Below are positions 35,828 to 43,397 of a DNA stretch of 64,000 nt, piece after piece. The DNA is from JADJOM01 sp044229245 (GTDB lineage Bacteria > Gemmatimonadota > Gemmatimonadetes > Gemmatimonadales > GWC2-71-9). The notes under the pieces are model-generated. The model had not been told where the DNA came from. It made no database searches and saw only the letters and a list, made by a program, of their open reading frames with translations. The stretch lies in assembly GCA_044229245.1 (NCBI GenBank), contig JBGATI010000024.1:1-64000 (forward strand). Direction: 5' to 3'. A program made the position numbers and the translations under genes. Position 1 is the stretch's first letter; each line of letters begins with the position of its first letter.

Positions 35828-36276
35828 TGCAGGCCGCCTCCGTCGCGAGCGACATCCCGCACGTCATCCAGCTCTCCGTCGCCCCGGTCTTCCTGCTCTC
35901 CGGTGTCGGCGTCACCCTCGGGGTGCTCGCGACGCGCCTGGGGCGCATCATCGACCGCGCGCGACTGCTCGAGCAACTGCCGCCGGGGGCCAGTGGCCCC
36001 GCGCACGAGCATGCGATGGACGAACTGCGGACCCTGTCCCGGCGGGCGCAGCTGATCAACCAGGCCATCACCCTCTGCGTCGCCTGCGCGCTTTGCGTCT
36101 GCCTGCTGATCGCGACGCTGTTTGTCGGCGCCCTGCTCGGTCTCGGCCTGGTCGCGCTGCTCGCGGGGCTCTTCATCGCCAGCATGCTCGCCCTGATCGG
36201 GGGCTACATCAGCTTTCTGCGCGAGATCTTCCTCGCGACCCACAGCCTGCGGTTCGGCAGCCAGCATCATCATTGA
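35827..36276 (+). CDS. DUF2721 membrane protein
   Basis: A 149-residue protein with an N-terminal membrane helix (QLSVAPVFLLSGVGVTLGVL, about residues 14-33), a charged loop with RLGRIIDRARLLE, and two more helices (about 82-105 and 108-130). The helix-loop pattern with NR/GRIIDRxR is typical of DUF2721. Function unknown. It ends in a His-rich tail. ATG overlapping the upstream stop. Confidence 0.88.
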   Translation: MQAASVASDIPHVIQLSVAPVFLLSGVGVTLGVLATRLGRIIDRARLLEQLPPGASGPAHEHAMDELRTLSRRAQLINQAITLCVACALCVCLLIATLFVGALLGLGLVALLAGLFIASMLALIGGYISFLREIFLATHSLRFGSQHHH

Positions 36277-36289
36277 GGATCGCCCCAGC

Positions 36290-36793
36290 ATGACCGGCCG
36301 AATTCTTCGTCTCAGCGTCAAGCCGCAGACTCCAGGTGAGTACGGCCTCCCGAAGCGGTCGGTCCCGAGCCTGCAGATCTCCAGCGAGGGCGCCGAGGGC
36401 GACTACAACCGCTACCGCGCGAAGCAACTCGGCGGCGATCCCGACCAGGCCATTCTCGTCGTGACCGAGGAGGTCCTCGAACAGCTCAACCGTGAGGGGT
36501 GGCCGGTCGCGCCGGGGGACCTCGGGGAGAACCTGACCCTCGGTGGCATCGCCGAGGCGTGCCTGGTACCTGGAGCGAAGCTCACGATCGGCGAGGTGCG
36601 CCTCGAGGTCACCAAGCCGTGCGAACCGTGCACCGAGCTCCACAGCCTTCCCTACGTGGGCAAGGCGCGCGGCAGCGAGTTCGTCAAGACGATGGTGGAC
36701 CGTCGCGGCTGGTACGCCCGCGTACTCGCTCCGGGCGTCGTGGCGGTCGATGCCGCCGTGCAGGTGACCGCACCGGCCTCATCGCGGCCCTGA
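36290..36793 (+). CDS. MOSC-domain protein
   Basis: A 167-residue MOSC protein, a family that handles sulfur from molybdenum-cofactor sulfurase reactions. The MOSC markers are PGDLGENLTLGG near residue 75, KPCEPC near 108 (Cys proposed to carry persulfide) and GWYARVLAPGVV near 140. The N-terminal VPSLQISSEGAEGDYNRYR fits the MOSC start. No molybdoenzyme gene is adjacent. Confidence 0.9.
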   Translation: MTGRILRLSVKPQTPGEYGLPKRSVPSLQISSEGAEGDYNRYRAKQLGGDPDQAILVVTEEVLEQLNREGWPVAPGDLGENLTLGGIAEACLVPGAKLTIGEVRLEVTKPCEPCTELHSLPYVGKARGSEFVKTMVDRRGWYARVLAPGVVAVDAAVQVTAPASSRP

Positions 36794-36814
36794 CCTCCAG
36801 CCCCCGAGCACACC

Positions 36815-37354
36815 GTGGCGCAGACCGCGACCATCTACAACTTCGACGTCCAGCTCTCCAACGTCGACCGGAACGTCTACGAGACCCTGGCGCTTCGGGT
36901 CGCAAGGCACCCCTCCGAAAGCGAGGAGTACCTCGCCACCCGGGTGCTGGCCTACTGCCTCGAATACGTGGAAGGGATCAGCTTCTCGAAGGGACTCGCC
37001 GAGCCGAACGAGCCGGCGCTCTCGGTCCGCGACCTGACAGGTGCGCTGCAGCTCTGGGTGGAAGTGGGGGCGCCTGACGCGGCGCGACTCCACAAGGCCA
37101 GCAAGGCGGTGCCCAGGGTGGTGATCTATACCCACCGCGATCCCGGCTTCCTGGTGCGCCAGCTCGCGGGGGAGCGCATCCACCGGGTCGACGAGCTCGA
37201 ACTCTACGGCCTGGGCGGCGAACTGCTCACCGCGCTCGTCGAGCGACTCGAACGGCGCACGGTCTTCGATCTCTCGGTGTCGGACGGACACCTCTACCTC
37301 ACCATCGGCGGCCGCACAGTCAGCGCCGAACTCCAGCGCACCCCGATCGGCTGA
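36815..37354 (+). CDS. YaeQ family protein
   Basis: A 179-residue protein matching YaeQ: ATIYNFDVQLSNVDRNVYET and LRVARHPSESEEYLATRVLAY at the start, GVPDAARLHKASK-like APDAARLHKASKAV in the middle, with the ends of the PD-(D/E)xK-like fold (ELWVEVG) recognisable as LQLWVEVG. YaeQ was linked to transcription elongation factor RfaH suppression; its biochemical role is unclear. GTG start. Confidence 0.9.
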   Translation: MAQTATIYNFDVQLSNVDRNVYETLALRVARHPSESEEYLATRVLAYCLEYVEGISFSKGLAEPNEPALSVRDLTGALQLWVEVGAPDAARLHKASKAVPRVVIYTHRDPGFLVRQLAGERIHRVDELELYGLGGELLTALVERLERRTVFDLSVSDGHLYLTIGGRTVSAELQRTPIG

Positions 37355-37356
37355 CC

Positions 37357-38154
37357 ATGGTGCCGTTCGCGCGCACGACCGCCGGCGCGGGAACTCCAGC
37401 GGTCTTCGTGCACGGGGCGCTGGGAGACCTTCGCTCGTGGACGCCCCAGGCCCGTTCCACGGCCGCGAAGTACCGGTTCCATTCGTACAGCCGGCGGTAT
37501 CATCACCCGGCGCGCTGGGAGCCCGACGGTCCGCCCTATACCTATCTGCAGCACGCCGCGGATCTCGCCGACTTCATCGGCGGCACCTGCGACGAGCCGG
37601 TCCATCTCATCGGGCACTCCTACGGCGCCACGGTCGCCCTGCTGCTGGCGGTCCGGGAACCGGTGCGCATCCGCTCGCTCGTGCTCTCCGAACCCGCCGC
37701 CGCGGCGCTGCTGCCATCGACGCCGGAGCACGACGCCCTGCGCGCTGCCTCACACACGGGCTACGAGCCGGTCCGCGCGGCGGCCGCGGCGGGCGACGAC
37801 GTGGCCGCGGTCCGTCGCTTCATGGGGATCGTGAACGGGGATCCAGACGCCTTCGAGCGTTTCCAGCCCGCCACCCGGGCCGTCCTGCTCGCCAATGCCA
37901 GCACGCTGGGCCCGATGCTGGCATCGCCCGGCCCGATCCCCGTCAGCGGGGACGACCTGGCCCAGATCCGGATTCCGACGCTGCTCATCCGGAGCGAGCG
38001 GCCGACGCCGCTGTTTGCCGCGGTGCTCGACTACATCGCGGCCTCGATGCCGGCCGCCAAGCGGGCAACGATCTCCGGGACGAGCCACGGCCTCACCTAC
38101 CAGAATCCCGCCGGCTTCAACGCGACGGTCCTCGAATTCCTGGCCCGGCATTGA
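37357..38154 (+). CDS. Alpha/beta hydrolase
   Basis: A 265-residue hydrolase. Oxyanion region VFVHGALGDLRSW near residue 16, nucleophile elbow GHSYGATVA (Ser about residue 91), acid in RSERPTP near residue 210, and His in SGTSHGLTYQNP near residue 245. The substrate is unknown. It begins two bases after the YaeQ stop and ends before the bidirectional terminator shared with cspA. Confidence 0.92.
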   Translation: MVPFARTTAGAGTPAVFVHGALGDLRSWTPQARSTAAKYRFHSYSRRYHHPARWEPDGPPYTYLQHAADLADFIGGTCDEPVHLIGHSYGATVALLLAVREPVRIRSLVLSEPAAAALLPSTPEHDALRAASHTGYEPVRAAAAAGDDVAAVRRFMGIVNGDPDAFERFQPATRAVLLANASTLGPMLASPGPIPVSGDDLAQIRIPTLLIRSERPTPLFAAVLDYIAASMPAAKRATISGTSHGLTYQNPAGFNATVLEFLARH

Positions 38155-38170
38155 GGACAGAAAATGGAAC

Positions 38171-38198
38171 AGCCGGCTCGACGGGTGTCGAGCCGGCT
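38171..38198. terminator. Bidirectional terminator between the hydrolase gene and cspA
   Basis: Perfect 12-bp stem AGCCGGCTCGAC / GTCGAGCCGGCT with a GGGT loop. On the minus strand it is followed by GTTCCATTTT, a T-rich tract, fitting cspA termination; on the + strand it lies 16 bases after the hydrolase stop. Confidence 0.85.
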
Positions 38199-38229
38199 GC
38201 GCCCTCAGACTGTTACCGCGATCGCGTGG

Positions 38230-38448
38230 TTAGCGAGCGCCGACCTTCGAGACCTTCTCGGCGGCCGGGCCCTTGGGGCCCTGCACCACGTCGAACTCAA
38301 CGCGCTCACCTTCGGCCAGGGACTTGAAGCCCTCACCCATGATGGCGGAGTGATGGACAAAGCAGTCCTTCTCGCCGTTCTCGGGGGTGATGAAACCAAA
38401 GCCCTTCGCATCGTTGAACCACTTCACGGTTCCGGTCGTACGAGCCAT
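38230..38448 (-). CDS. Cold-shock protein (CspA family)
   Basis: A 72-residue single cold-shock domain that binds single-stranded nucleic acid. The RNA-binding motifs are KGFGFI (RNP1, residues 15-20) and CFVHHSAI (RNP2-like). The start has AGGAG ten bases upstream; the frame is open 21 codons further, but those residues are not cold-shock-like. Its upstream region holds a promoter and a separate terminator hairpin. An RNA helicase gene lies 0.8 kb away on the other strand, a common partnership in RNA remodelling. Confidence 0.95.
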   Translation of the reverse strand: MARTTGTVKWFNDAKGFGFITPENGEKDCFVHHSAIMGEGFKSLAEGERVEFDVVQGPKGPAAEKVSKVGAR

Positions 38449-38589
38449 TGCAGTACTCCTAGAGAGTTGTAATCGGGGAGTCCGGCAATGCCGTACAGAC
38501 CGACTACGCATGTGTTCGTGAACTTAGCCCTCACGATAGGCCTGCTCCCACAGCGCGAGGAACTTCCCCACCACTGTCCGCGATCCTGA

Positions 38590-38624
38590 TAAACAAAAAA
38601 GGAGCCGAAGCGAAGCTCGGCCCC
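38590..38624 (-). terminator. Rho-independent terminator upstream of cspA (attenuator or sRNA end)
   Basis: On the minus strand GGGGCCGA, an 8-base loop and TCGGCTCC form an 8-bp stem (one G-T pair), followed directly by TTTTTTGTTT. No annotated minus-strand gene ends here. It is 140-175 bases before the cspA start, so transcription entering cspA from the promoter at 38676-38704 must read through it. Confidence 0.75.
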
Positions 38625-38669
38625 TCACGTTTACTCGGAACTTGTCCGCGCAACTGGCGCATCGATCGC
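38590..38669 (-). ncRNA. Candidate ~80-nt small RNA or attenuated cspA leader
   Basis: The span runs from the predicted transcription start (about 38669) of the TTGCGC-17-TAGGTT promoter to the terminator T-run. It could be a stable small RNA or the short product of attenuation in the cspA leader. A 43-codon frame overlaps it but runs through the hairpin and looks non-coding. The rest of the 348-base gap (38449-38796) holds only the leader and a possible weaker -10 (TATCGT) closer to cspA. Confidence 0.45.
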
Positions 38670-38675
38670 GTGAAC

Positions 38676-38704
38676 AACCTAAGACATTGTCCCGGTTTGC
38701 GCAA
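38676..38704 (-). promoter_or_regulatory. Promoter TTGCGC-17-TAGGTT (minus strand)
   Basis: On the minus strand TTGCGC (38704-38699), a 17-base spacer and TAGGTT (38681-38676). The spacing is ideal and the -10 is identical to those at 5049 and 28984. It points toward cspA. Confidence 0.6.
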
Positions 38705-38796
38705 TGATGAATCCGTGCCCCTCCCCGTGGCCCCTCCCCGAAGTCTGCCCGGGCCCGTAGCTTGGGTCAGGCTCACCGACGAGGGAATCCGACACC

Positions 38797-39123
38797 GTGA
38801 TCACCACCCCGATCATTATCGACGCCAGCGGCGACCTGCTGGTCTTTGCCAGCGTGGGAGCCGCCGAACGGGAACTCACTCCCGAGGACGTGCGCAGCGG
38901 CGTCTACCGGACCGCCTACGACGGAATCGGCCGCCAGCTCCGCCTTGAGGTTCGCAGTCACGAGCGCCGCATCCTCGGCGTGTTCCGGGACGTGCAGGAA
39001 CGGGTGCACATCGTGGCGGTCGAGCATGTTCCGACCCAGGAGGAGGCGCTCACCGCGCTGCTGGGGCGCTTCCTGGCACCGGGAGCCTCGCTCCGCGGCC
39101 CCTCGATCCCCGCGCGGCGCTGA
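38797..39123 (+). CDS. Hypothetical protein divergent from cspA
   Basis: A 108-residue soluble protein, ITTPIIIDASGDLLVFASVG at the start, with an acidic middle and an Arg-rich C-terminus. No family recognised. GTG start with GAGGGA nine bases upstream; a TAGCTT -10-like box is at 38758. Confidence 0.65.
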   Translation: MITTPIIIDASGDLLVFASVGAAERELTPEDVRSGVYRTAYDGIGRQLRLEVRSHERRILGVFRDVQERVHIVAVEHVPTQEEALTALLGRFLAPGASLRGPSIPARR

Positions 39124-39210
39124 GCCCGACGCCCCGGACATCCCCGGAGCGTCCACGGGGATGCGGAGTCCACCGCCTCGGAGTGCCCGGCGGCGCGCCC
39201 GCCAACCGGC

Positions 39211-39253
39211 TATCTTGCAGCGCTTCCGGCGCCCCGGATTCTGTCCGGGGCGC
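39211..39253 (+). promoter_or_regulatory. -10 box TATCTT and strong leader hairpin of the helicase gene
   Basis: TATCTT (39211-39216) is followed by a perfect 10-bp hairpin, GCGCCCCGGA (39229-39238), loop TTCTG, TCCGGGGCGC (39244-39253), then TTCGTGTT. The hairpin would start a few bases into the transcript and end 27 bases before the GTG start. It may block or terminate transcription, or respond to temperature or to the helicase itself; this is inference. Confidence 0.5.
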
Positions 39254-39280
39254 TTCGTGTTCATCCAGCCAGGATTCCGT

Positions 39281-40669
39281 GTGCCATTCAGCAGTCTGAA
39301 GCTCCATCCCAATCTCCTCACCGGCCTGAAGGAACTGGGATTCGCCCGGCCGACCCCGATTCAGGCCGATGCCATCCCTCCCGCCCTCGAGGGCCGGGAT
39401 GTACTCGCCTGCGCGATGACCGGCAGCGGCAAGACTGCGGCCTTTCTGCTTCCGATCATCCACAAGCTGATCGGGCGTCCGCGCGGCACGACCCGCGCCC
39501 TGATCCTCACGCCGACCCGCGAACTCGCCTCCCAGATCCATGAGGTGCTTCGCGACCTGGCGATCCATACGCCGATCACCGGGGCGGTCGTCGTCGGTGG
39601 GATGGGGATGGGTCCCCAGGAGCATGCCTTCCGGGTTGGCGTGGACGTGATCATTGCGACGCCGGGGCGACTGCTGGACCACTTCCGCGCCTCGTATGCG
39701 AAGATCCCGGGCATCGAGTTCCTGGTGCTCGACGAGGCCGACCGGATGCTCGACATGGGTTTCCTGCCGGAGATCAAGAAGATCCTCCGCCACCTGCCCG
39801 CGAAGCGGCAGACGCTGTTCTTCAGCGCGACGATGCCGCCGCCGATCGCGGCACTGACCCGGGAGATGCTGCGCGATCCGGTGACGATCAACCTCGCTCG
39901 TCAGGCAGCACCGGCGGTCGGCATCACCCAGGCGGTCTATCCGGTCTCGCAGGAACTCAAGTCGGGCCTCTTCCTCGCCCTGCTCAATCGCGGCGAGATG
40001 AAGGAAGCGCTGGTCTTCACCCGCACCAAGCACCGCGCCGACCGGCTGCAGAAGTTCCTGGTGCGAAACGGCATCAAGGCCGAACGGATTCACGGCAACC
40101 GCTCGATGCCCCAGCGGACCGAGGCCCTCGCGGGCTTCAAGAGCGGCAAGTACCGGGTGCTCGTCGCGACCGACATCGCGGCGCGCGGGATCGACGTCGA
40201 GGAGCTCGGGCACGTGGTGAACTTCGACGTGCCCGCGGTCCCGGAGGACTACATCCACCGGGTGGGCCGCACGGCGCGCGCCGAGGCCACCGGCGATGCC
40301 TTCACCTTCGTCTCGCCGCAGGAGGAGCCGGAGCTTCGCAGCATCGAGCGGGCGATCGGCAAGCGGCTGCCGCGGGTGACCGTGCCCGACTTCGATTACA
40401 CCGCCAAGCCGGAAGGGCAGCTCGAGGTGCCTCAGGCCGAGCGCATCGCCGCGATTCGCGCCCGCAAGGCGGAGGAGCGCGCGCGGGCCAAGGCCAAGCA
40501 GGAGCGCCGTGCCGGGCAGGAGTCCCAGGGATCGGCCCGCCGTGCGGGCCCGCCGTCGGGACCGCGGACCGGCAGCGACCAGGGGGGTGCCCGGCCGCGT
40601 GGTCGGGGGCAGCCTCCGCGCCGTCCGGGCGGTGGGAACAGCGCTCCCGGTGGACGGAAGCCGAACTGA
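39281..40669 (+). CDS. DEAD-box RNA helicase, RhlE-like
   Basis: A 462-residue ATP-dependent RNA helicase. Motifs in order: F-x17-Q region (FARPTPIQADAIPP), I AMTGSGKT, Ia PTRELA, Ib TPGR, II VLDEADRMLDMGF, III SAT, then in the second RecA domain IV VFTRTKHRADRL, V ATDIAARGIDV and VI HRVGRTARAE. The C-terminal ~70 residues are Lys/Arg/Gly-rich, typical of RhlE-like RNA-binding tails. GTG start with AGGA seven bases upstream. The leader has a strong hairpin, and cspA lies close by. Confidence 0.93.
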   Translation: MPFSSLKLHPNLLTGLKELGFARPTPIQADAIPPALEGRDVLACAMTGSGKTAAFLLPIIHKLIGRPRGTTRALILTPTRELASQIHEVLRDLAIHTPITGAVVVGGMGMGPQEHAFRVGVDVIIATPGRLLDHFRASYAKIPGIEFLVLDEADRMLDMGFLPEIKKILRHLPAKRQTLFFSATMPPPIAALTREMLRDPVTINLARQAAPAVGITQAVYPVSQELKSGLFLALLNRGEMKEALVFTRTKHRADRLQKFLVRNGIKAERIHGNRSMPQRTEALAGFKSGKYRVLVATDIAARGIDVEELGHVVNFDVPAVPEDYIHRVGRTARAEATGDAFTFVSPQEEPELRSIERAIGKRLPRVTVPDFDYTAKPEGQLEVPQAERIAAIRARKAEERARAKAKQERRAGQESQGSARRAGPPSGPRTGSDQGGARPRGRGQPPRRPGGGNSAPGGRKPN

Positions 40670-40677
40670 TCAGGAGG

Positions 40678-40711
40678 GTGGCGGCCGCCGAGACGACGAT
40701 CGGGCCGCCAC
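40678..40711 (+). terminator. Hairpin after the helicase gene
   Basis: GTGGCGGCC (40678-40686) and GGCCGCCAC (40703-40711) are perfectly complementary across a 16-base loop, eight bases after the stop. No T-run follows directly, but the TATATT -10 of the next gene begins six bases later. Confidence 0.5.
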
Positions 40712-40716
40712 GCGGC

Positions 40717-40753
40717 TATATTGCGCGCCATTGCACCGGGCGCTCCCCGGTGC
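40717..40753 (+). promoter_or_regulatory. -10 box TATATT with a hairpin leader
   Basis: TATATT (40717-40722) is followed by the hairpin GCACCGGG / CCCGGTGC (40733-40753, loop CGCTC) in the ~70-base leader of the gene at 40799. A second small stem, CCGGC...GCCGG, follows before the start. Confidence 0.45.
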
Positions 40754-40798
40754 GCAGCCCCGGCCTTCAGCCGGCGGAATTTCCCTGAGCGAGTCTCG

Positions 40799-41026
40799 AT
40801 GACCCGGCTTCGTATCGATCAGCATCGTGTCTTCCACCGCGGCCGCGAATTCCACTTCGTCACGTATGATGGCGATGCCGATCCGGAGAACACCGGTGGC
40901 GCCCCGATGTGGTACCTGATGAGCGGCCTGCGGCGCTGTGAAGCGATCCGCCAGGTGCCCGATCAGGATGAGGCAATGCTCGATGCCCGGCTCCGCCGCT
41001 GGCTCGACACCAACGCCTTCGCCTGA
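40799..41026 (+). CDS. Small hypothetical protein
   Basis: A 75-residue soluble protein, TRLRIDQHRVFHRGREFHFV at the start, with GGAPMWYLMSGLRRCEAI in the middle. No family recognised. Own promoter-like box and structured leader upstream. Confidence 0.65.
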   Translation: MTRLRIDQHRVFHRGREFHFVTYDGDADPENTGGAPMWYLMSGLRRCEAIRQVPDQDEAMLDARLRRWLDTNAFA

Positions 41027-41082
41027 GTCCCGCCTCCGGACCCGCTCTCCGCGCCAGACTTCCACGCCGCGGGACAGGCTTC

Positions 41083-41120
41083 TAATTTTTCGGCGTGACA
41101 GGGCCGGGAGGAGACCCGGC
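41083..41120 (+). promoter_or_regulatory. -10 box TAATTT with leader hairpin
   Basis: TAATTT (41083-41088) sits in an unusually AT-rich patch. A stem GCCGGG / CCCGGC (41103-41120, loop AGGAGA) follows, placing an AGGAG-like sequence in the loop, 30 bases before the ATG at 41150. The -35 region is weak. Confidence 0.4.
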
Positions 41121-41149
41121 ACGAGCCCCATCTATCGGTCGGAGCACTC

Positions 41150-41326
41150 ATGTCCAAGCGCGAAGAGCAGAAACTGGCCAAGCTGCTGAAGAAGCATGCC
41201 GGCAAGGTCGCGCCACCACGGAAGGATCGCGACGCGCAGTATGACAGCACCCTGCGGCAGCGGCCGCCGGAGCAGGACAACGAGACCACCCGCCTCTTCA
41301 AGGACATGAAGAAGCGTGAGTTCTGA
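41150..41326 (+). CDS. Small Lys-rich protein (58 residues)
   Basis: A 58-residue product, SKREEQKLAKLLKKHAGK at the start, ending FKDMKKREF. It is rich in Lys, Arg, Glu and Gln, with no hydrophobic segment. It has a GGAG six bases before the ATG and a promoter-like box upstream, and its stop lies inside the start of the next gene (10-base overlap), which supports translation. No family recognised. Confidence 0.55.
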   Translation: MSKREEQKLAKLLKKHAGKVAPPRKDRDAQYDSTLRQRPPEQDNETTRLFKDMKKREF

Positions 41327-41891
41327 GGCCTCCCGCCTCACGAGCCCCTCGATCGCCCGGATCGCCGCGATCGTCCTGCTCCTGATCGCCGCGCTCTGCG
41401 CCCACCAGGCTTCCACCCGCGGGTGGGGTGAGGCATCGGGTGCTGACGCGACCCGCTACCGCCTCGCACCGAACGGTATCAGCCATCTGGCCGCCGACGG
41501 CACGTCACTCGCCACCTGCCGCTGGTTCCCGCTGCACGGCACCGACCCGCTCTGCCAGGCAGCTCCCGACGCCGCACCCCGCTACCAGCGCCTGACCTAC
41601 GCCTACCCGACCCTGCAGTTCGGGGCCTGGATGGCGTTTCTCGCCATGCTGGTCCTGACCCTCGCCGGCCCCCAGGCCTCAAGATTGATCCGGATCCTCG
41701 CCGGGCTGTCCGTGGCGGCCACCGCGCTCGGCCTCGGACTCGTGCTGAGCGGTGCGCCGGCCGGATCGGCGGCGCTGAGTCAGCTCAGCTTCGGGTTCGG
41801 CGGCATCGGGCTGATCCTGGCGGTGATCGCGCCAGTGGTCGGACTCGTCGGCGGCCTGCTCGTTCCGACTACGGCGGCGCGTGCGGGCTGA
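41316..41891 (+). CDS. Membrane protein with four helices
   Basis: A 191-residue protein with hydrophobic segments at about residues 14-30, 105-122, 128-146 and 160-182. The loop between helices 1 and 2 is long (about 75 residues), extracytoplasmic, and has two Cys (ATCRWFPLHG and DPLCQAA). GTG start within the end of the small Lys-rich gene. No family recognised. Confidence 0.7.
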   Translation: MSSEASRLTSPSIARIAAIVLLLIAALCAHQASTRGWGEASGADATRYRLAPNGISHLAADGTSLATCRWFPLHGTDPLCQAAPDAAPRYQRLTYAYPTLQFGAWMAFLAMLVLTLAGPQASRLIRILAGLSVAATALGLGLVLSGAPAGSAALSQLSFGFGGIGLILAVIAPVVGLVGGLLVPTTAARAG

Positions 41892-42429
41892 CACCGCGCG
41901 CGGGGTCCGCGTCGCCCTGCTACTCCTCTCCCTCGTCCCGTCGATCCTGCCGGCGCAGTCCCTTCCCAGATGGGTCATCGCGCCTGAGGCGAAGGACAGC
42001 CTCGCCCGTCTCTGGGCCGAGAGCATCGCGGCCCACCGCGAGCATGTCGGCTGTCTCGGCGGCCGCCTCGGCACGGACACGGTCTTCGTCGACCGGGCGA
42101 TGCTGCTCGACGACGCACCGGGCGATTCACTCAATGCCCCGGCCGAGCTCTCCCTCGCGACCTGCGGGCCACCCACCTGGATCGGGACCGTGCATAGTCA
42201 CGTCCGCTCGACGGACGACCCGGCTCCGGCCCCTCGCTTCAGCGGGAGCGACCGAGTGGTCATGTCCGTATGGTCGGTGCGCTGGCGCAGCAAGGGAGCC
42301 TTCTGCGTACTCTACAGCGATCGCGGCGCCCACTGCGAGGTCTATCCGCCCGGACGCCCCGCCCTGCTGACGGCACCCGGCACCGACACCGGGCCCGCGT
42401 CCGTCGTCCCGGCTCCAAAGGCCGATTAG
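41881..42429 (+). CDS. Secreted protein with a possible JAMM (JAB/MPN-like) motif
   Basis: A 182-residue protein with a signal peptide cut near SILPAQ (residue 26). GTVHSHVRS gives His105-x-His107, and FSGSDRVVMSVW gives Ser121 and Asp124, in the order of the JAMM zinc-protease motif H-x-H...S-x-x-D. However, the second His to Asp distance is 17 residues rather than the usual 11, and the upstream Glu is not certain. If real, it would be a periplasmic JAB-fold hydrolase, which is unusual. Confidence 0.6.
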   Translation: MRADTARGVRVALLLLSLVPSILPAQSLPRWVIAPEAKDSLARLWAESIAAHREHVGCLGGRLGTDTVFVDRAMLLDDAPGDSLNAPAELSLATCGPPTWIGTVHSHVRSTDDPAPAPRFSGSDRVVMSVWSVRWRSKGAFCVLYSDRGAHCEVYPPGRPALLTAPGTDTGPASVVPAPKAD

Positions 42430-42471
42430 CTTCCGGGCAACGCGACACGATCACCCCCATCCGACAACATC

Positions 42472-42882
42472 ATGACGCTCTACAGGCAGACCCGCGTGCT
42501 CACGCTGGAGGGCGCGAAACGACTGGCGGCCGCCGCCGAAGCGGAAGCCTCCCGCCGGAACTGGACAGTCGCCATCGCGCTGGTCGATCCCAGCGGCGGG
42601 CTCATCCTGTTCCACTGCATCGACGGGACCCAGGCCGCGAGCCAGGACATCGCCATCGCCAAGGCGAGAACCGCCGCCCGGCTGAAGCGACCCACGAAGG
42701 CGCTGGAGGACGGGATCGCCGGCGGCCGCCATGCCCTGCTGACGGTGCCCGGCGCGCTCGCTCTCGAGGGCGGGGCGCCAATCGTCGTCGAGGGGCATCT
42801 GCTCGGCGCCATCGGCATCAGCGGGATGACCTCCGCCGAGGATGGTCAGGTCGCCGCGGCGGCCCTGGCCAGTCTCGCCTGA
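42472..42882 (+). CDS. GlcG/HbpS family protein
   Basis: A 136-residue protein of the GlcG/HbpS (haem-degrading-like) family: LTLEGAKRLAAAAEAEA at the start, VAIALVDPSGGLILFHCIDG near residue 34, AIAKARTAARLKRPT near 63 and HLLGAIGISGMTSAEDG near 107. Related HbpS binds haem and iron; the activity here is unknown. Complete length. Confidence 0.9.
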   Translation: MTLYRQTRVLTLEGAKRLAAAAEAEASRRNWTVAIALVDPSGGLILFHCIDGTQAASQDIAIAKARTAARLKRPTKALEDGIAGGRHALLTVPGALALEGGAPIVVEGHLLGAIGISGMTSAEDGQVAAAALASLA

Positions 42883-42899
42883 GCGAACGGAGCGACCGC

Positions 42900-43397
42900 A
42901 TGCCCGCCCCCGCGATTCATCCGCAGGTCTCGATCGGTCATGTGCACCTCAAGGTGGCGGACCTCGAGCGCGCGATCGGTTTCTACTCCGGTGTACTGGG
43001 GTTCACCGTCATGCAGCGCTTCGGCACCTCTGCGGCGTTCCTCAGCGCCGGCGATTACCACCATCACATCGGACTCAACACCTGGGAGAGCGAGGGGGGC
43101 TCGCCTCCGCCCCGCGGGACTACCGGGCTCTATCACGTCGCAATTCTCTACCCCGACCGGGCGACCCTGGGTGATGCGCTCCGCAGGCTGGTGGCAGCGG
43201 GAATCCCGCTTGATGGCGCGAGCGACCATGGCGTGAGCGAGGCGCTCTACCTGCACGACCCCGACGGCAATGGGATCGAGCTCTACCGCGACCGGCCCCG
43301 TACGGAATGGCCGGTTTCCCCAGCGGGGGAGCTCTCGATGTATACCCGGCCGCTCGACCTGCGTGCCCTCCTCGCCGAGGCACCGGCGCCCGCATGA
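42900..43397 (+). CDS. VOC-family dioxygenase-like protein
   Basis: A 165-residue vicinal-oxygen-chelate protein: VSIGHVHLKVADLERAIGFY near residue 9, HHIGLNTWES near residue 57, GLYHVAILYPDR near residue 77 and YLHDPDGNGIELYRDRP near residue 119. His in the first and third motifs and Glu in the last are the metal ligands. This resembles CatE-like catechol 2,3-dioxygenases; the substrate is unknown. Confidence 0.9.
   Translation: MPAPAIHPQVSIGHVHLKVADLERAIGFYSGVLGFTVMQRFGTSAAFLSAGDYHHHIGLNTWESEGGSPPPRGTTGLYHVAILYPDRATLGDALRRLVAAGIPLDGASDHGVSEALYLHDPDGNGIELYRDRPRTEWPVSPAGELSMYTRPLDLRALLAEAPAPA

Noticed and set aside
38531..38776. Minus-strand frame covering the cspA leader
   Set aside because: It reads straight through the terminator hairpin and has no motif or ribosome site; better explained as untranslated leader.
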